From an uncultured Oscillospiraceae bacterium (GTDB taxonomy: Bacteria; Bacillota; Clostridia; Oscillospirales; Oscillospiraceae): a stretch of DNA of 64,000 nucleotides. The translations under genes were made by a program, and so were the position numbers. The first letter of the stretch is position 1; each line of letters begins with the position of its first letter. Of this stretch, positions 24,554-34,223 are shown one piece after another. Below the pieces are notes generated by a model. It did no database searches, was not told where the DNA came from, and saw nothing but the letters and a program-made list of their open reading frames with translations. Location: the NCBI GenBank assembly GCA_934597165.1, contig CAKTQP010000001.1, positions 1 through 64,000 on the forward strand, given 5' to 3'.

Positions 24554-24730
24554 ATGGGAAACCAGGTTAAGGGACATCCCGACCCCCGGGACCACAAGGT
24601 CACACGGGACGGCATGACCCCCATCACCCGCATCGAGGGGAGAAAATCCAAGAAGCGCTGTGACACCACCGACGAGGAGAAGCGGAGCCACGTGGATCAG
24701 CTGCTGGAATATGAGTGGCCTGGAAACTGA
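24554..24730 (+). CDS. Small basic protein, 58 aa
   Basis: Begins MGNQVKGHPDPRDHKVTRDG, rich in Lys, Arg, Asp and His, with no hydrophobic core. It ends in DQLLEYEWPGN. A strong AAAGGAGG precedes the ATG. Likely intrinsically disordered. Function unknown. Confidence 0.6.
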   Translation: MGNQVKGHPDPRDHKVTRDGMTPITRIEGRKSKKRCDTTDEEKRSHVDQLLEYEWPGN

Positions 24731-24781
24731 CGGAACCCATCCGTCCACGGCCAAAGGGGGCGTCTCGCCCCCGCTACATCT

Positions 24782-24976
24782 TCAAACAGAAAGCGGGCGA
24801 ACGTCAGGATCATACCTCCTGGCCTTCGCCCGCTTCCGATCATATACCTTCTTATTGGGCACCACCCGAGTCACCGGATTCACCCCGTTCCAGCTCCCCC
24901 GCTGCTGTGCGTGGTACGCCTTCTGCTCCTTCTTGGAGCGCTTTTCCAGAGGGACAAATTTTTCTGCTCTTGCCAT
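24782..24976 (-). CDS. Conserved small basic Clostridia protein, 64 aa
   Basis: Starts MARAEKFVPLEKRSKKEQKA, with a central GSWNGVNPVTRVVPNKK. I recall this pattern as a recurrent uncharacterised small protein of Clostridia. Strongly basic, so nucleic acid or ribosome binding is possible. AAAGGAGTCC precedes the ATG. An inverted repeat at 24795-24833 overlaps its 3' codons. Confidence 0.75.
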   Translation of the reverse strand: MARAEKFVPLEKRSKKEQKAYHAQQRGSWNGVNPVTRVVPNKKVYDRKRAKARRYDPDVRPLSV

Positions 24977-25002
24977 AGGACAGGACTCCTTTCCTGAGAC
25001 GC

Positions 25003-25035
25003 AAAACCGCCCGACGAGAGGATGACGACGGGCGG
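25003..25035 (-). terminator. Terminator of the DUF255 gene
   Basis: CCGCCCG/CGGGCGG stem with a 15-base loop, followed on the minus strand by TTTTGC. It lies about 135 bases past the stop at 25171. Confidence 0.6.
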
Positions 25036-25170
25036 CTGCGTTGTTTTGATTCTGATTAAAAAGAGAAAAGAGAGAGAGTTCAGCTCGGGGGGTATCAGGG
25101 TGGTTCCCCCTCGGCCTGTCATTATAATACGCTCATCTCCCAAACGGGTGGTGAAGGAATTGCAAACGAT

Positions 25171-26958
<1,788 letters not shown>

Positions 26959-26962
26959 TCCA

Positions 26963-27151
26963 TCACAACCCTTCCGTCTCCGCCAGCCCTGCCACATATG
27001 CCCGCATCTCCTTAGACGAGCGGATGGCGTGGGTCCCAGCCACGATCTCCTGCTGCCGCTGAGGCGTCATCCGCGCAAACACATCCGCAGCCGCCTGATT
27101 GGCGCACAGCGCCATGCCAAAGCCCAAAGGCAGTTCTCTCATCGGGTCCAT
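26963..27151 (-). CDS. Conserved hypothetical protein, 62 aa
   Basis: Small helical protein beginning MDPMRELPLGFGMAL, with NQAAADVFARMTPQRQQEIV. Short proteins of this pattern occur widely in Clostridia. AAGGAAGG precedes the ATG. It is directly upstream of, and probably co-transcribed with, the DUF255 gene. Confidence 0.7.
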   Translation of the reverse strand: MDPMRELPLGFGMALCANQAAADVFARMTPQRQQEIVAGTHAIRSSKEMRAYVAGLAETEGL

Positions 27152-27217
27152 ACCGTCACCTTCCTTGTCGATTTTCCCTTAGGATGGTTCGGTAAATAGA
27201 ATTTTATACCATTTCCC

Positions 27218-27246
27218 TTGACAACAGACGCCACGTTCCCTATACT
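27218..27246 (+). promoter_or_regulatory. Sigma-A promoter of the antisense RNA, copy 2
   Basis: TTGACA (27218-27223), 17-base spacer, TATACT (27241-27246), pointing into the second toxin unit. Confidence 0.8.
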
Positions 27247-27252
27247 AAAGAT

Positions 27253-27348
27253 AGACGAGGGCGCTGCCGGAAGACGGTTGACCCTAGGTTTTATCAGTTA
27301 CGAAAGAGGTAACCGCATCCTTTGGCCAGGGCGGTTACTTCTTTCTAT
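27253..27348 (+). ncRNA. Predicted antisense (antitoxin) RNA, copy 2
   Basis: Transcription from the promoter at 27218-27246 would start near 27253 and stop after the stem GTAACCGC (27309-27316)/GCGGTTAC (27331-27338) with TTCTTTC tail. The RNA, about 95 nt, covers the 3' end of the toxin gene on the other strand. Boundaries are estimates. Confidence 0.6.
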
Positions 27349-27421
27349 TTGCCTGCATAAACAGACCAATAATGCCAACGACCAAAATACCGATTTGGAT
27401 CAGATCGGAATAAGTAATCAT
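27335..27421 (-). CDS. Putative holin-like type I toxin peptide, 28 aa
   Basis: A single-helix peptide: MITYSDLIQIG, a run of Ile/Val/Leu/Gly, then the basic end QANRKK. The ATG at 27421 follows GGAGGGC, which is locked in a 7-bp stem with GCCCTCC (plus-strand 27428-27434 and 27450-27456). It shares TYSDL, hydrophobic core and Lys-rich tail with the 30-aa peptide at 6677. Membrane action is the family expectation. Silenced by the convergent antisense RNA. Confidence 0.75.
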   Translation of the reverse strand: MITYSDLIQIGILVVGIIGLFMQANRKK

Positions 27422-27427
27422 CGAGCA

Positions 27428-27456
27428 GCCCTCCTCTCTATGGAAACGTGGAGGGC
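27428..27456 (-). promoter_or_regulatory. Stem-loop masking the toxin Shine-Dalgarno, copy 2
   Basis: Perfect 7-bp stem GCCCTCC/GGAGGGC. A further hairpin (ACCCTCC/GGAGGGT, 27467-27483) lies upstream in the leader. Confidence 0.65.
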
Positions 27457-27519
27457 AAGAAGCATCACCCTCCATTCGGAGGGTCAACCGCCTACCGTAT
27501 GACTGGCAGCGCCAACGAC

Positions 27520-27528
27520 AGTATAGCA
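27520..27528 (-). promoter_or_regulatory. Extended -10 promoter of toxin mRNA, copy 2
   Basis: TGCTATACT on the minus strand, an extended -10 element with no good -35 box. The start would be at the unit edge near 27513. Confidence 0.5.
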
Positions 27529-27539
27529 CAAATTTCCCC

Positions 27540-27573
27540 AAAAGGAAAGGCTTCCCACCCGGGAAGCCTTTCC
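27540..27573 (-). terminator. Terminator of the MATE gene
   Basis: 13-bp stem GGAAAGGCTTCCC/GGGAAGCCTTTCC followed by TTTTGG on the minus strand, 6 bases after the stop. Confidence 0.8.
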
Positions 27574-27578
27574 TTCTC

Positions 27579-28970
27579 TCAGTTCAGCGCATCAGACAAA
27601 ATCCGCTTCCGCTGCACCAGCGCCACCAGCAGCCCGATGCCTTCAGCCACCGGGAACGCCGCCCAGCACCAGACCTCCGGGTCGGGCAGGAGGGTGAACA
27701 GCCACGCCAGGGGCAGCGCCGCGAGGAGCTGCCGCACCAGGCAGAGCACCATAGAGGGCACCCCGCGCCCCAGCGCCTGGAACACCCCCTGATAAGCGAT
27801 GTTGGCACCGGCGAACAAATAGCCCAGGGCGATGATGCGCACCGCTCGGGTGCAGAGGGTCAGGGTCTGTTGGGTCAGGGCGAAGATGCCCACGATCTGG
27901 CTGGCGAACACCTCCAACACCACCAGGCACACCCCCATGATGACCAGGGTGTCGATCATCCCCCACCGGATGCCCGCACGCACCCGCTCCTTGTCCCCGC
28001 TGCCGTAGTTGAAAGCGATGACAGGGATCATGGCGTTGTTCATGCCGAAGGCGGCGAAGAAGGCAAACTGCTGGATTTTGTAGTAGACCCCGTAGGCGGT
28101 CACTGCACTGGCGGACAGGGTGCCAAAGATGACATTGACGCCGTAGGTCAAAAAGCTGCCCACCGCCTGCATGATGATGGCCGGGAAGCCCACGCTGAGG
28201 ATCTCCTTCATGACCTTCCCCTCCGGGAGCAGATAGCGCACCCCCGCCGGCACCTCTCGGTTGCAGGTGTACTGGAAGACCACAAAGAGCACAAAGGACA
28301 CCACCTGCCCGATGACCGTCGCATAGGCTGCGCCAGCCACCCCCAGTTCCGGCGCACCGAAATAGCCGAAAATGAGGATGGGGTCCAAAATGATGTTGGT
28401 CACCGCACCGGTCACCTGAGCGATGGTGGACAGCACCGCATGACCGGTGGCCTGGAGCAGCTTTTCGTAGATGGTAAAGAGCACCTGCCCGAAGGAGTAG
28501 ACGCAGCAGATGGTCAGATAACTGCCCGCCAGCTCCAACACCAGCGGGTCACTGGTCTGGGTGAGCAGATAGGGACGCACCCCAAAGAGGCCGAAGAGCA
28601 GGAAGAGCACATAGATGCACACCCCCAGGAACAGACCGTTCCCGGCCACTTTGCCAGCCTTCTCCCGGTCGCCCTGCCCCATGCTCCGCGCCAGCAAGGC
28701 GTTGACCCCCACGCCGGTGCCCACGCCCAAGGCGACGATGAGCATCTGGATAGGAAAAGCCAGGGTCAGGGCGTTCATGGCATAGTCCCCCATGCCCGTC
28801 ACCTCTGCCGTGTCCTTCATGGCGCTGACGAAGTAGCTGTCCACGATGTTGTAGCAGGCTTGGATGACCAGGGAACAGATGAGGGGGATGCCCAGAGAGC
28901 GCAGGAGCTTCGGGATGGGCGTGACCGCCATAGGGCTGGCACTGTCTGGGTTGGATGTAGGATTTCTCAT
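27579..28970 (-). CDS. MATE family efflux transporter
   Basis: 463-aa, twelve-TM multidrug and toxin extrusion protein that exports organic compounds against Na+ or H+. Family marks are PLICSLVIQACYNIVDSYFV in TM1, GVGTGVGVNALLARSMG in TM2-3 and the mirrored GMNNAMIPVIAFNYGSGD in the second half. The ATG at 28970 follows TGGAGG. A longer frame of 41 codons upstream covers the leader hairpin and is rejected. Expression may depend on the hairpin in the leader. Confidence 0.92.
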   Translation of the reverse strand: MRNPTSNPDSASPMAVTPIPKLLRSLGIPLICSLVIQACYNIVDSYFVSAMKDTAEVTGMGDYAMNALTLAFPIQMLIVALGVGTGVGVNALLARSMGQGDREKAGKVAGNGLFLGVCIYVLFLLFGLFGVRPYLLTQTSDPLVLELAGSYLTICCVYSFGQVLFTIYEKLLQATGHAVLSTIAQVTGAVTNIILDPILIFGYFGAPELGVAGAAYATVIGQVVSFVLFVVFQYTCNREVPAGVRYLLPEGKVMKEILSVGFPAIIMQAVGSFLTYGVNVIFGTLSASAVTAYGVYYKIQQFAFFAAFGMNNAMIPVIAFNYGSGDKERVRAGIRWGMIDTLVIMGVCLVVLEVFASQIVGIFALTQQTLTLCTRAVRIIALGYLFAGANIAYQGVFQALGRGVPSMVLCLVRQLLAALPLAWLFTLLPDPEVWCWAAFPVAEGIGLLVALVQRKRILSDALN

Positions 28971-29040
28971 ACTAAAACCTCCAGAATGATGATTTTGGAG
29001 ACTTTTCAGCGGGAAAGCTGCCACAACCCGTCTGTCACAC

Positions 29041-29079
29041 AACAAAAATGCGCAAATCCTCGCTTGGATTTGCGCATTT
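29041..29079 (-). terminator. Terminator-like hairpin in the MATE leader
   Basis: Perfect 14-bp stem AAATGCGCAAATCC/GGATTTGCGCATTT, followed by TTTTTGTTG on the minus strand. It lies between the promoter at 29099-29127 and the gene, so it may attenuate transcription. Confidence 0.7.
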
Positions 29080-29098
29080 CTGCTACACAGCACCTGTA

Positions 29099-29127
29099 GT
29101 GTAACAAATTTTCCATCCCATTGTCAA
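29099..29127 (-). promoter_or_regulatory. Sigma-A promoter of the MATE gene
   Basis: TTGACA (29122-29127), 17-base spacer, TTACAC (29099-29104) on the minus strand. Confidence 0.75.
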
Positions 29128-29217
29128 GCGTTTTTGTTGTCTTTCCATTCTATCCATGATATACTAAATTTGTCCAAAAGAGAGGATTTCACCCAACCGC
29201 AGAACAGGAGGTATCCC

Positions 29218-29517
29218 ATGAAACGACCCTATTTCAAGCTCATCCTAGGCGCCGTCTTCTGGCTCAGCGCCACCATCATCCTGGCCGCCCTCATGATCTC
29301 CGCCGCCACTGTGTCCACCACGCTCACCAGCTTTCCCACCGACTCCACACCCTTTCTAGAAGCACTTTGGGGCACACCCTATGCCAACGAGAGCACCCAG
29401 GGGCATTTGGGCGCCCTGGTCTTCTGGTTCTTTCTCTTCGCCCAGTACATCGCCGCCATCGGCCTCTTCCTCTCCGCCACCCGTGACAGCAAACAGGACA
29501 AAGGGGACACCCCGTAA
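29218..29517 (+). CDS. Small membrane protein, 99 aa
   Basis: Two predicted TM helices (about 6-30 and 66-88) with an outside loop of some 35 residues between them and a charged C-tail (TRDSKQDKGDTP). No family recognised. ATG at 29218 follows AGGAGG; the longer frame begins in the intergenic region without a site. Confidence 0.7.
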   Translation: MKRPYFKLILGAVFWLSATIILAALMISAATVSTTLTSFPTDSTPFLEALWGTPYANESTQGHLGALVFWFFLFAQYIAAIGLFLSATRDSKQDKGDTP

Positions 29518-29531
29518 TATGGATACAGCAA

Positions 29532-29563
29532 ACGCCGTCAAGCCTCGCTTGACGGCGTCTTTT
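29532..29563. terminator. Bidirectional terminator between convergent genes
   Basis: 12-bp stem ACGCCGTCAAGC/GCTTGACGGCGT with CTTTTG on the plus and TTTGC on the minus side. Confidence 0.8.
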
Positions 29564-29570
29564 GCCCGGT

Positions 29571-30059
29571 TCAGTGCTGCGCTGCGGCCTGAGCCGCCAA
29601 CTGCTTTTTGAAGGTCCTCCGAAAACACCACCGGGTAGCAGGCCCCGCGGCGAACAGCTGCCACAGCAGCGCCATGGGGAAGTTCCGCCGGATGGTGTCG
29701 AACCAGTTGGCGAGGAACTGCTCATCCACCCCAGTGAAGATGACCGTCGCCACCAGGCTCATGGTGGGGCACATGATGAGGACGGTGCAGCTGGAGATCA
29801 TAATGGTGATGAAAAACGGGTTGTCCTGCCCCGGCGTCACGTGGCGGAAGGCCAGATAACGCCCCACCCGGTTGCCGAAGAGGGTGGAGAAGACAAACAC
29901 GAACACACACATGAACGCGGCCTCCTTCAGCGCCAGCCAGAACACCTTGTTCTCCATCCCGCCCACCTTGGCGGCCACGTTATACAGCTCCATGCCATAG
30001 GCCATAAAGACCGACATCAGAATCCCGAACACAACTCCCTGTCCTTTGGTTTGCGGCAT
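29571..30059 (-). CDS. DUF2798-type membrane protein
   Basis: 162 aa with four TM helices in two repeats. Each repeat has a helix starting FGILMSVFMAYGM or CPTMSLVATVIF, followed by a helix near LLWQLFAAGPATRW, the pattern of DUF2798 proteins. Function unknown. ATG at 30059 has AAAAAGGAGG upstream; the longer frame is rejected. Confidence 0.75.
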   Translation of the reverse strand: MPQTKGQGVVFGILMSVFMAYGMELYNVAAKVGGMENKVFWLALKEAAFMCVFVFVFSTLFGNRVGRYLAFRHVTPGQDNPFFITIMISSCTVLIMCPTMSLVATVIFTGVDEQFLANWFDTIRRNFPMALLWQLFAAGPATRWCFRRTFKKQLAAQAAAQH

Positions 30060-30202
30060 CACAAACGCCTCCTTTTTCTTCTGAATCCCTCTGCGGAGCA
30101 ACAAAAAAAGCCTGTAATGCTCCGGCAGAATGACCGAATGACACTACACGCTTTCCGTTTTTCACAGAACGAACGCCCCGCGATGGATTTGGTTTGACCG
30201 TA

Positions 30203-30231
30203 GTATAACAAATCCCAGCGGCCGTTGTCAA
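30203..30231 (-). promoter_or_regulatory. Promoter of the DUF2798-type gene
   Basis: TTGACA (30226-30231), 17-base spacer, TTATAC (30203-30208) on the minus strand; back to back with the plus-strand promoter at 30244. Confidence 0.75.
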
Positions 30232-30243
30232 GGCTCGGATTTT

Positions 30244-30271
30244 TTGCATTCCACCGGTTCTGTGCTATAAT
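30244..30271 (+). promoter_or_regulatory. Promoter of the methyltransferase gene
   Basis: TTGCAT (30244-30249), 16-base spacer, perfect TATAAT (30266-30271). Confidence 0.75.
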
Positions 30272-30309
30272 GACAGCAAAGAAACGCTTTCAATCAAGGA
30301 GGCAATCCT

Positions 30310-31545
30310 ATGAACAATATGCAACCCGGTGACCGCTACCTCCGCTCCCTCGGCCTGCGTCCCGTCCAGGACAGCGACGCCTTAGCCGCCCAGCTCCGAC
30401 AGGCCGTGGGCGACGCCCAAGCGGAAGCGGCTCTGTCCGCCCTCTACGCCCGCCGCGCCCAACAAGAGACCGCCACCAGCGGCCTGGATCGCCAGGAAAC
30501 AGCGGCCTTCTACGACTTGAAGAACCAACACCCCCAAGCCAGCCTCATCCTCTCCGCCGCCCACGACTGGGATCTGCTCTGCCAGACCTGCCAGTGGGTC
30601 ACCCAGCACCCAGACGCCTTCGGCGCCACCATCCTGGATGTCGGCTGTGACTGCGGCCTGCTCTCCTGCTTCTTGGCACAGACCTTCCCCCAGTCCCGCA
30701 TCACCTCCATCGACCGCAGCGCCAACGGCATCCACGCCGCCCAGCAGCTGGCGGAGCGGCTAGGTTTGACCAACATCACCTTCCTCCACGCCGACCTGGA
30801 AACCCTGCCCCCCATGGAATTTGACACAGTGTTCTCCTCCCGGACGGTGCAGGAGAACTACGATCCTCTGTTAGAGAACGCCCGCTTCCTCCAGCTCACC
30901 CACCAGGGCCGCATCTGCGCCCAGGTGTTCCAGCGCTACACCGGCCTCCTGTGCCAGTTCGTCAAACCCGGCGGCACCTTTGTCACCGTGGAGCGGATAG
31001 AACGGGATCGGGTCTTCCTGGGCTATTGCCTGGCGCTGCACAGCCAGGGACTGGACCTGGTGCCGGAGAGCCACCAGGAGCTGCACTGCCAGGAGGGCGA
31101 CCACACAACCACCCTGCAAGCGTTCTGCGGCGTGAAAGAGGGCCGCACCACCACCACCGACGCAGAGGACTTCTTCATTGCCACCTTCCAGGACGCCCTC
31201 ACCTGGCAGCCCCGACACCTGGACGTAGAGGGCGAGCTGATTTTGGAACTGTGCGCCGAAGAGCTCATCCGCGGCCACTTCCTCCACAACCCCCAGGGGG
31301 CACGTGTGGGCAAGCTGGCCATCTACACCTCCAAGTTCGACCCAGAAGAACTGTTCTACTACCAGGGCATCCTGGGGCAGCCCGTGCAGGTGCACCGACT
31401 GAGCCGCGGGGAGCTGTCGGATGTACTCGCCCTGCTGGAGACCGACCTTGCCACCCTCACCGCCAGCACTCTTTCCGCTCACCCGTTCTCCTTCCAAGAC
31501 GGGGTGGAATTGCTGCTGCCGTTGGAAGAATCCGAGGAAACTTGA
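30310..31545 (+). CDS. Class I SAM-dependent methyltransferase domain protein
   Basis: 411 aa. A helical N-terminal region (1-100) precedes a Rossmann methyltransferase core. Motif I is ILDVGCDCGLLSCFLAQ near 108-124, motif II SITSIDRS-like, then FLHADLE and FDTVFSSRTVQE. A C-terminal 150-residue region of unknown type follows. Cytosolic. The substrate cannot be assigned. AAGGAGG precedes the ATG. No partner gene in the same transcript. Confidence 0.8.
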   Translation: MNNMQPGDRYLRSLGLRPVQDSDALAAQLRQAVGDAQAEAALSALYARRAQQETATSGLDRQETAAFYDLKNQHPQASLILSAAHDWDLLCQTCQWVTQHPDAFGATILDVGCDCGLLSCFLAQTFPQSRITSIDRSANGIHAAQQLAERLGLTNITFLHADLETLPPMEFDTVFSSRTVQENYDPLLENARFLQLTHQGRICAQVFQRYTGLLCQFVKPGGTFVTVERIERDRVFLGYCLALHSQGLDLVPESHQELHCQEGDHTTTLQAFCGVKEGRTTTTDAEDFFIATFQDALTWQPRHLDVEGELILELCAEELIRGHFLHNPQGARVGKLAIYTSKFDPEELFYYQGILGQPVQVHRLSRGELSDVLALLETDLATLTASTLSAHPFSFQDGVELLLPLEESEET

Positions 31546-31631
31546 ACGTTTTTCTTGCCAATGGCACAGGGTTATAGGGAGCATTTTTATGGGTGTTCGT
31601 GCTAATTCGACCTTTTTTTAACTGGGATGGA

Positions 31632-31660
31632 TTGACATCAGATGTTTTCTGTGTTATCGT
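31632..31660 (+). promoter_or_regulatory. Promoter of the YYGW paralog pair
   Basis: TTGACA (31632-31637), 17-base spacer, TATCGT (31655-31660), 84 bases before the first gene. Confidence 0.6.
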
Positions 31661-31744
31661 CAGGGATAGAAGGGTATGCGCATACTCCGTACAACAACAA
31701 GGAAACGTTTTCATACAGCACTCGTGACAGGAGGTACGATCCCC

Positions 31745-32053
31745 ATGAAGCTGAAGCGAAACATCATCCCCAAATACATCGGCATTGCGCTCCTCATCCT
31801 CACCTGTCTGATCTTTACCGTCCCCGGTCTCATGCTCCGTACGGCCGTCTTTTGTGCCGCCCCAAGCTATGCCTTCACAGCGGAATTTGAGGAGAACAAA
31901 GAAGCCGAGGTGTTAGATCAGGTAGACGACCATACAAGGATTTATAAGATCACCAAAAACGCTCCGCCAGACCCCAATTCGGAAGGGGATCTGGTCAACT
32001 TGGTGCTCCACAGCTATGGCCCGTTTCATGTTGCCTATTATTACGGCTGGTGA
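31745..32053 (+). CDS. Membrane-anchored small protein, first of a tandem pair
   Basis: 102 aa with a basic start, one TM helix (about 9-31) and an extracellular acidic domain ending HVAYYYGW. AGGAGG precedes the ATG. The next gene encodes a clear paralog with the same LxLRTAVF motif after the helix, the same IYKITKN/LYRITKN motif and the same end. Family unknown. Confidence 0.7.
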   Translation: MKLKRNIIPKYIGIALLILTCLIFTVPGLMLRTAVFCAAPSYAFTAEFEENKEAEVLDQVDDHTRIYKITKNAPPDPNSEGDLVNLVLHSYGPFHVAYYYGW

Positions 32054-32135
32054 CCCGCAGCCCCTACTCTCAAAGAATATCAGTAATGTAGTCTTATATC
32101 GGGCGCTAAAATTTTAAAGCTAGGAGGAACTCGTT

Positions 32136-32438
32136 ATGCTGCGAAAACATCTCCCGAAACTCATCGGCATTGTGATTCTGATTCTCCTCTGCCTGATCCT
32201 TCTGATTCCGGATTTGGCGCTTCGCACGGCAGTGTTCTGGCGTTCGCCAGTCAAAGCATTTACCATGGAATATGAGGAAGATGTCGCATACGAGAAACGG
32301 GATGGATTAGATGAAAACACTAAGTTGTATCGCATCACGAAAAATATTCCTCACGAAGAGGATACAGATGCTGACCTTGTGATATGGCAGGTCAGTCGTT
32401 GGGGACCATTTTACATTGGAGATTATTACGGCTGGTGA
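32136..32438 (+). CDS. Membrane-anchored small protein, second of a tandem pair
   Basis: 100 aa, same layout as its upstream neighbour: TM helix at about 8-28, then ALRTAVFW, LYRITKNIPHEED and the end GDYYGW. TAGGAGGA precedes the ATG. The 82-base spacer has no terminator, so the two are co-transcribed and end at 32478-32512. Probably a gene duplication that has diverged. Confidence 0.7.
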   Translation: MLRKHLPKLIGIVILILLCLILLIPDLALRTAVFWRSPVKAFTMEYEEDVAYEKRDGLDENTKLYRITKNIPHEEDTDADLVIWQVSRWGPFYIGDYYGW

Positions 32439-32477
32439 CCGCAAGCCCCTGCTCCCAAAGAAGCAATCATACTTCCA

Positions 32478-32512
32478 CGCCGCCAAGGACGCCTTGTCCC
32501 TGGCGGCGTTTT
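32478..32512 (+). terminator. Terminator of the paralog pair
   Basis: CGCCGCCA/TGGCGGCG stem with 15-base loop and TTTTC tail. Confidence 0.8.
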
Positions 32513-32622
32513 CTATGGCCGGGTCATATTTTCCTTGCGTCCCGATGGAATTTACGGTACACTGAGACCGGAGAGAATGCAATCTCCTTCCAAAAAAAGA
32601 AAGTTAAGAAAGAGGGTTTTCC

Positions 32623-34161
32623 ATGCATCCATTATTTAAGGCGGTCAATGCGGTCTGTGATAAACTCCAAGTGGTCTCTGACCTGTTTTGGGATTTTCCG
32701 ACCAACTTTGACTGGTACGCTAACATCCCCATCCTGGGGAACTTCAGCCTAGCCATCATCCTTTTGATCGGCTCCGGCATCTTCTTCACCTGCCAACTGC
32801 GCTTCATCCAGGTGCGGAAATTCAAGTACGGCCTCCACGTCCTCAAGACCCAGAAGGCCAAGACGGGCATCTCCCCCCTGGCCTCCTTCCTGCTCTCCAC
32901 CGCCATGCGCGTGGGTCCGGGCAACATCCTGGGCGTCACCGGCGCCATCAGCATCGGCGGCCCCGGCGCTCTGTTCTGGATGTGGTTCTCCGCCTTCTTC
33001 GGCATGGCCACCGCCTTCACCGAATCCACCCTGTCCCAGATCTTCAAAGAGAAGAAGGACGACGAGTATATCGGCGGCCTCCCCTTCTATGGCAGGCGTC
33101 TGCTGAAGGGCGCTGTTTGGGTGGGCGTGGCACTGTCCCTGCTCTACATCCTCTACGCCCTCCTCTGCCTGCCGGCACAGGGCTTCAACACCATCTCCGC
33201 CGTGGTCTCCATGGCCTCCATCCTCACTGGCAGTGAGATCGCCACCGGCGCACCCATCTACTGGATCACCTTCGCCATCCTCATCGTCCTGGTGGCCTTC
33301 GTGTCCTTCGGCGGCACCAAAAAGGTGGCCAAGGTCACCGACATCACCGTGCCCATCATGGCCGTTGTCTACGTCCTCACCGTCCTGGTGCTCATCGTCC
33401 TGAACATCACCCGCATCCCCTGGTTCTTCTACGCCGTCTTCACCCAGGCCTTTCAGCCGGAAGCCGTCTTCGGCGGCGCCTTCGGCATCGCTCTGGTTCA
33501 GGGCGTCAAGCGTGGCCTCATGTCCAACGAAGCCGGTCAGGGTACCATCACCATGCCCGCCGCCGCTTCCGACGCCAAGCATCCCTGTGACCAGGGCTGC
33601 GTCCAGGCTCTGGGCGTGTTCCTGGACACCATCGTCATCTGCACCCTCACCGGTTTTGTGGTCATCATGGGTCGTGTCTGGCTCACTGACGCCGCTGACG
33701 CCTGGTTCGAGCTGGACAAGCTGCCCAAGTTCCTGGCCTCCTGCGCCGAACTGACTCCGGGCACTGCCATGAATGGCGCTGTCACCTTCCTGGTGACCCT
33801 CTGCTTCGGCCTCTTCGCCTTCACCTGCCTGGTGGGCTTCCTGTCCTTCAGCGAGATCTGCGCCAACCGCATCTCCCGCAGCCGTGTCTGGATCACCGTC
33901 GTTCGCCTGCTCTGCCTGCTGGTCATCTCCTTCGGCGTCGTCACCAGCATCGCCGGCCTGGATCTGGGCTCCCTGTGGAATATGTCCGACTTCGCCAACA
34001 TCGTCATCGCCTACTGCAATATCCCCCTGCTGTACATCGGCTTCAAATACGTCAAGCGTGCCACCCGTCACTTCGACCTGGGTGACGGCACCCCCTTCAC
34101 CTCCGACGTGATCGGCATCGACGTGCCCCTGTGGGACGAGAAGGCAAAGGAAGAGAAGTAA
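32623..34161 (+). CDS. AGCS-family sodium:alanine/glycine symporter
   Basis: 512-aa amino acid carrier taking up alanine or glycine with sodium. Typical segments are GISPLASFLLSTAMRVGPGN, GGPGALFWMWFSAFFGMAT with FTESTLSQ, and VKRGLMSNEAGQG. Eleven or so TM helices. GAGGG precedes the ATG. It is single and bounded by a perfect palindromic terminator. The VGPGN motif differs slightly from the more common VGTGN. Confidence 0.92.
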   Translation: MHPLFKAVNAVCDKLQVVSDLFWDFPTNFDWYANIPILGNFSLAIILLIGSGIFFTCQLRFIQVRKFKYGLHVLKTQKAKTGISPLASFLLSTAMRVGPGNILGVTGAISIGGPGALFWMWFSAFFGMATAFTESTLSQIFKEKKDDEYIGGLPFYGRRLLKGAVWVGVALSLLYILYALLCLPAQGFNTISAVVSMASILTGSEIATGAPIYWITFAILIVLVAFVSFGGTKKVAKVTDITVPIMAVVYVLTVLVLIVLNITRIPWFFYAVFTQAFQPEAVFGGAFGIALVQGVKRGLMSNEAGQGTITMPAAASDAKHPCDQGCVQALGVFLDTIVICTLTGFVVIMGRVWLTDAADAWFELDKLPKFLASCAELTPGTAMNGAVTFLVTLCFGLFAFTCLVGFLSFSEICANRISRSRVWITVVRLLCLLVISFGVVTSIAGLDLGSLWNMSDFANIVIAYCNIPLLYIGFKYVKRATRHFDLGDGTPFTSDVIGIDVPLWDEKAKEEK

Positions 34162-34176
34162 TCAACCGAATATGTC

Positions 34177-34205
34177 AAAAGCACCCCATATGGGGTGCTT
34201 TTCTT
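34177..34205 (+). terminator. Terminator of the AGCS gene
   Basis: Perfect palindrome AAAAGCACCCCAT/ATGGGGTGCTTTT with T tail. Confidence 0.85.
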
Positions 34206-34223
34206 CTACGAAAGGAGTACAAC

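Larger units (their letters stand above)
27260..27513. repeat. Type I toxin-antitoxin unit, copy 2 (254 bp, inverted-repeat ends)
   Basis: Ends are perfect 9-bp inverted copies (GGCGCTGCC at 27260-27268, GGCAGCGCC at 27505-27513) followed inward by GGTTGACCCT on each side. Same order as copy 1: leader hairpin, SD-masking stem, toxin, shared terminator, outside antisense promoter. Orientation is opposite to copy 1. Confidence 0.7.

Noticed and set aside
24791..24836. Inverted repeat read as a terminator for the 58-aa gene
   Set aside because: There is no T run and the repeat lies inside the coding end of the minus-strand 64-aa gene.
27301..27360. Riboswitch between the DUF255 operon and MATE
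   Set aside because: The structure is fully explained by the toxin-antitoxin terminator and antisense RNA.
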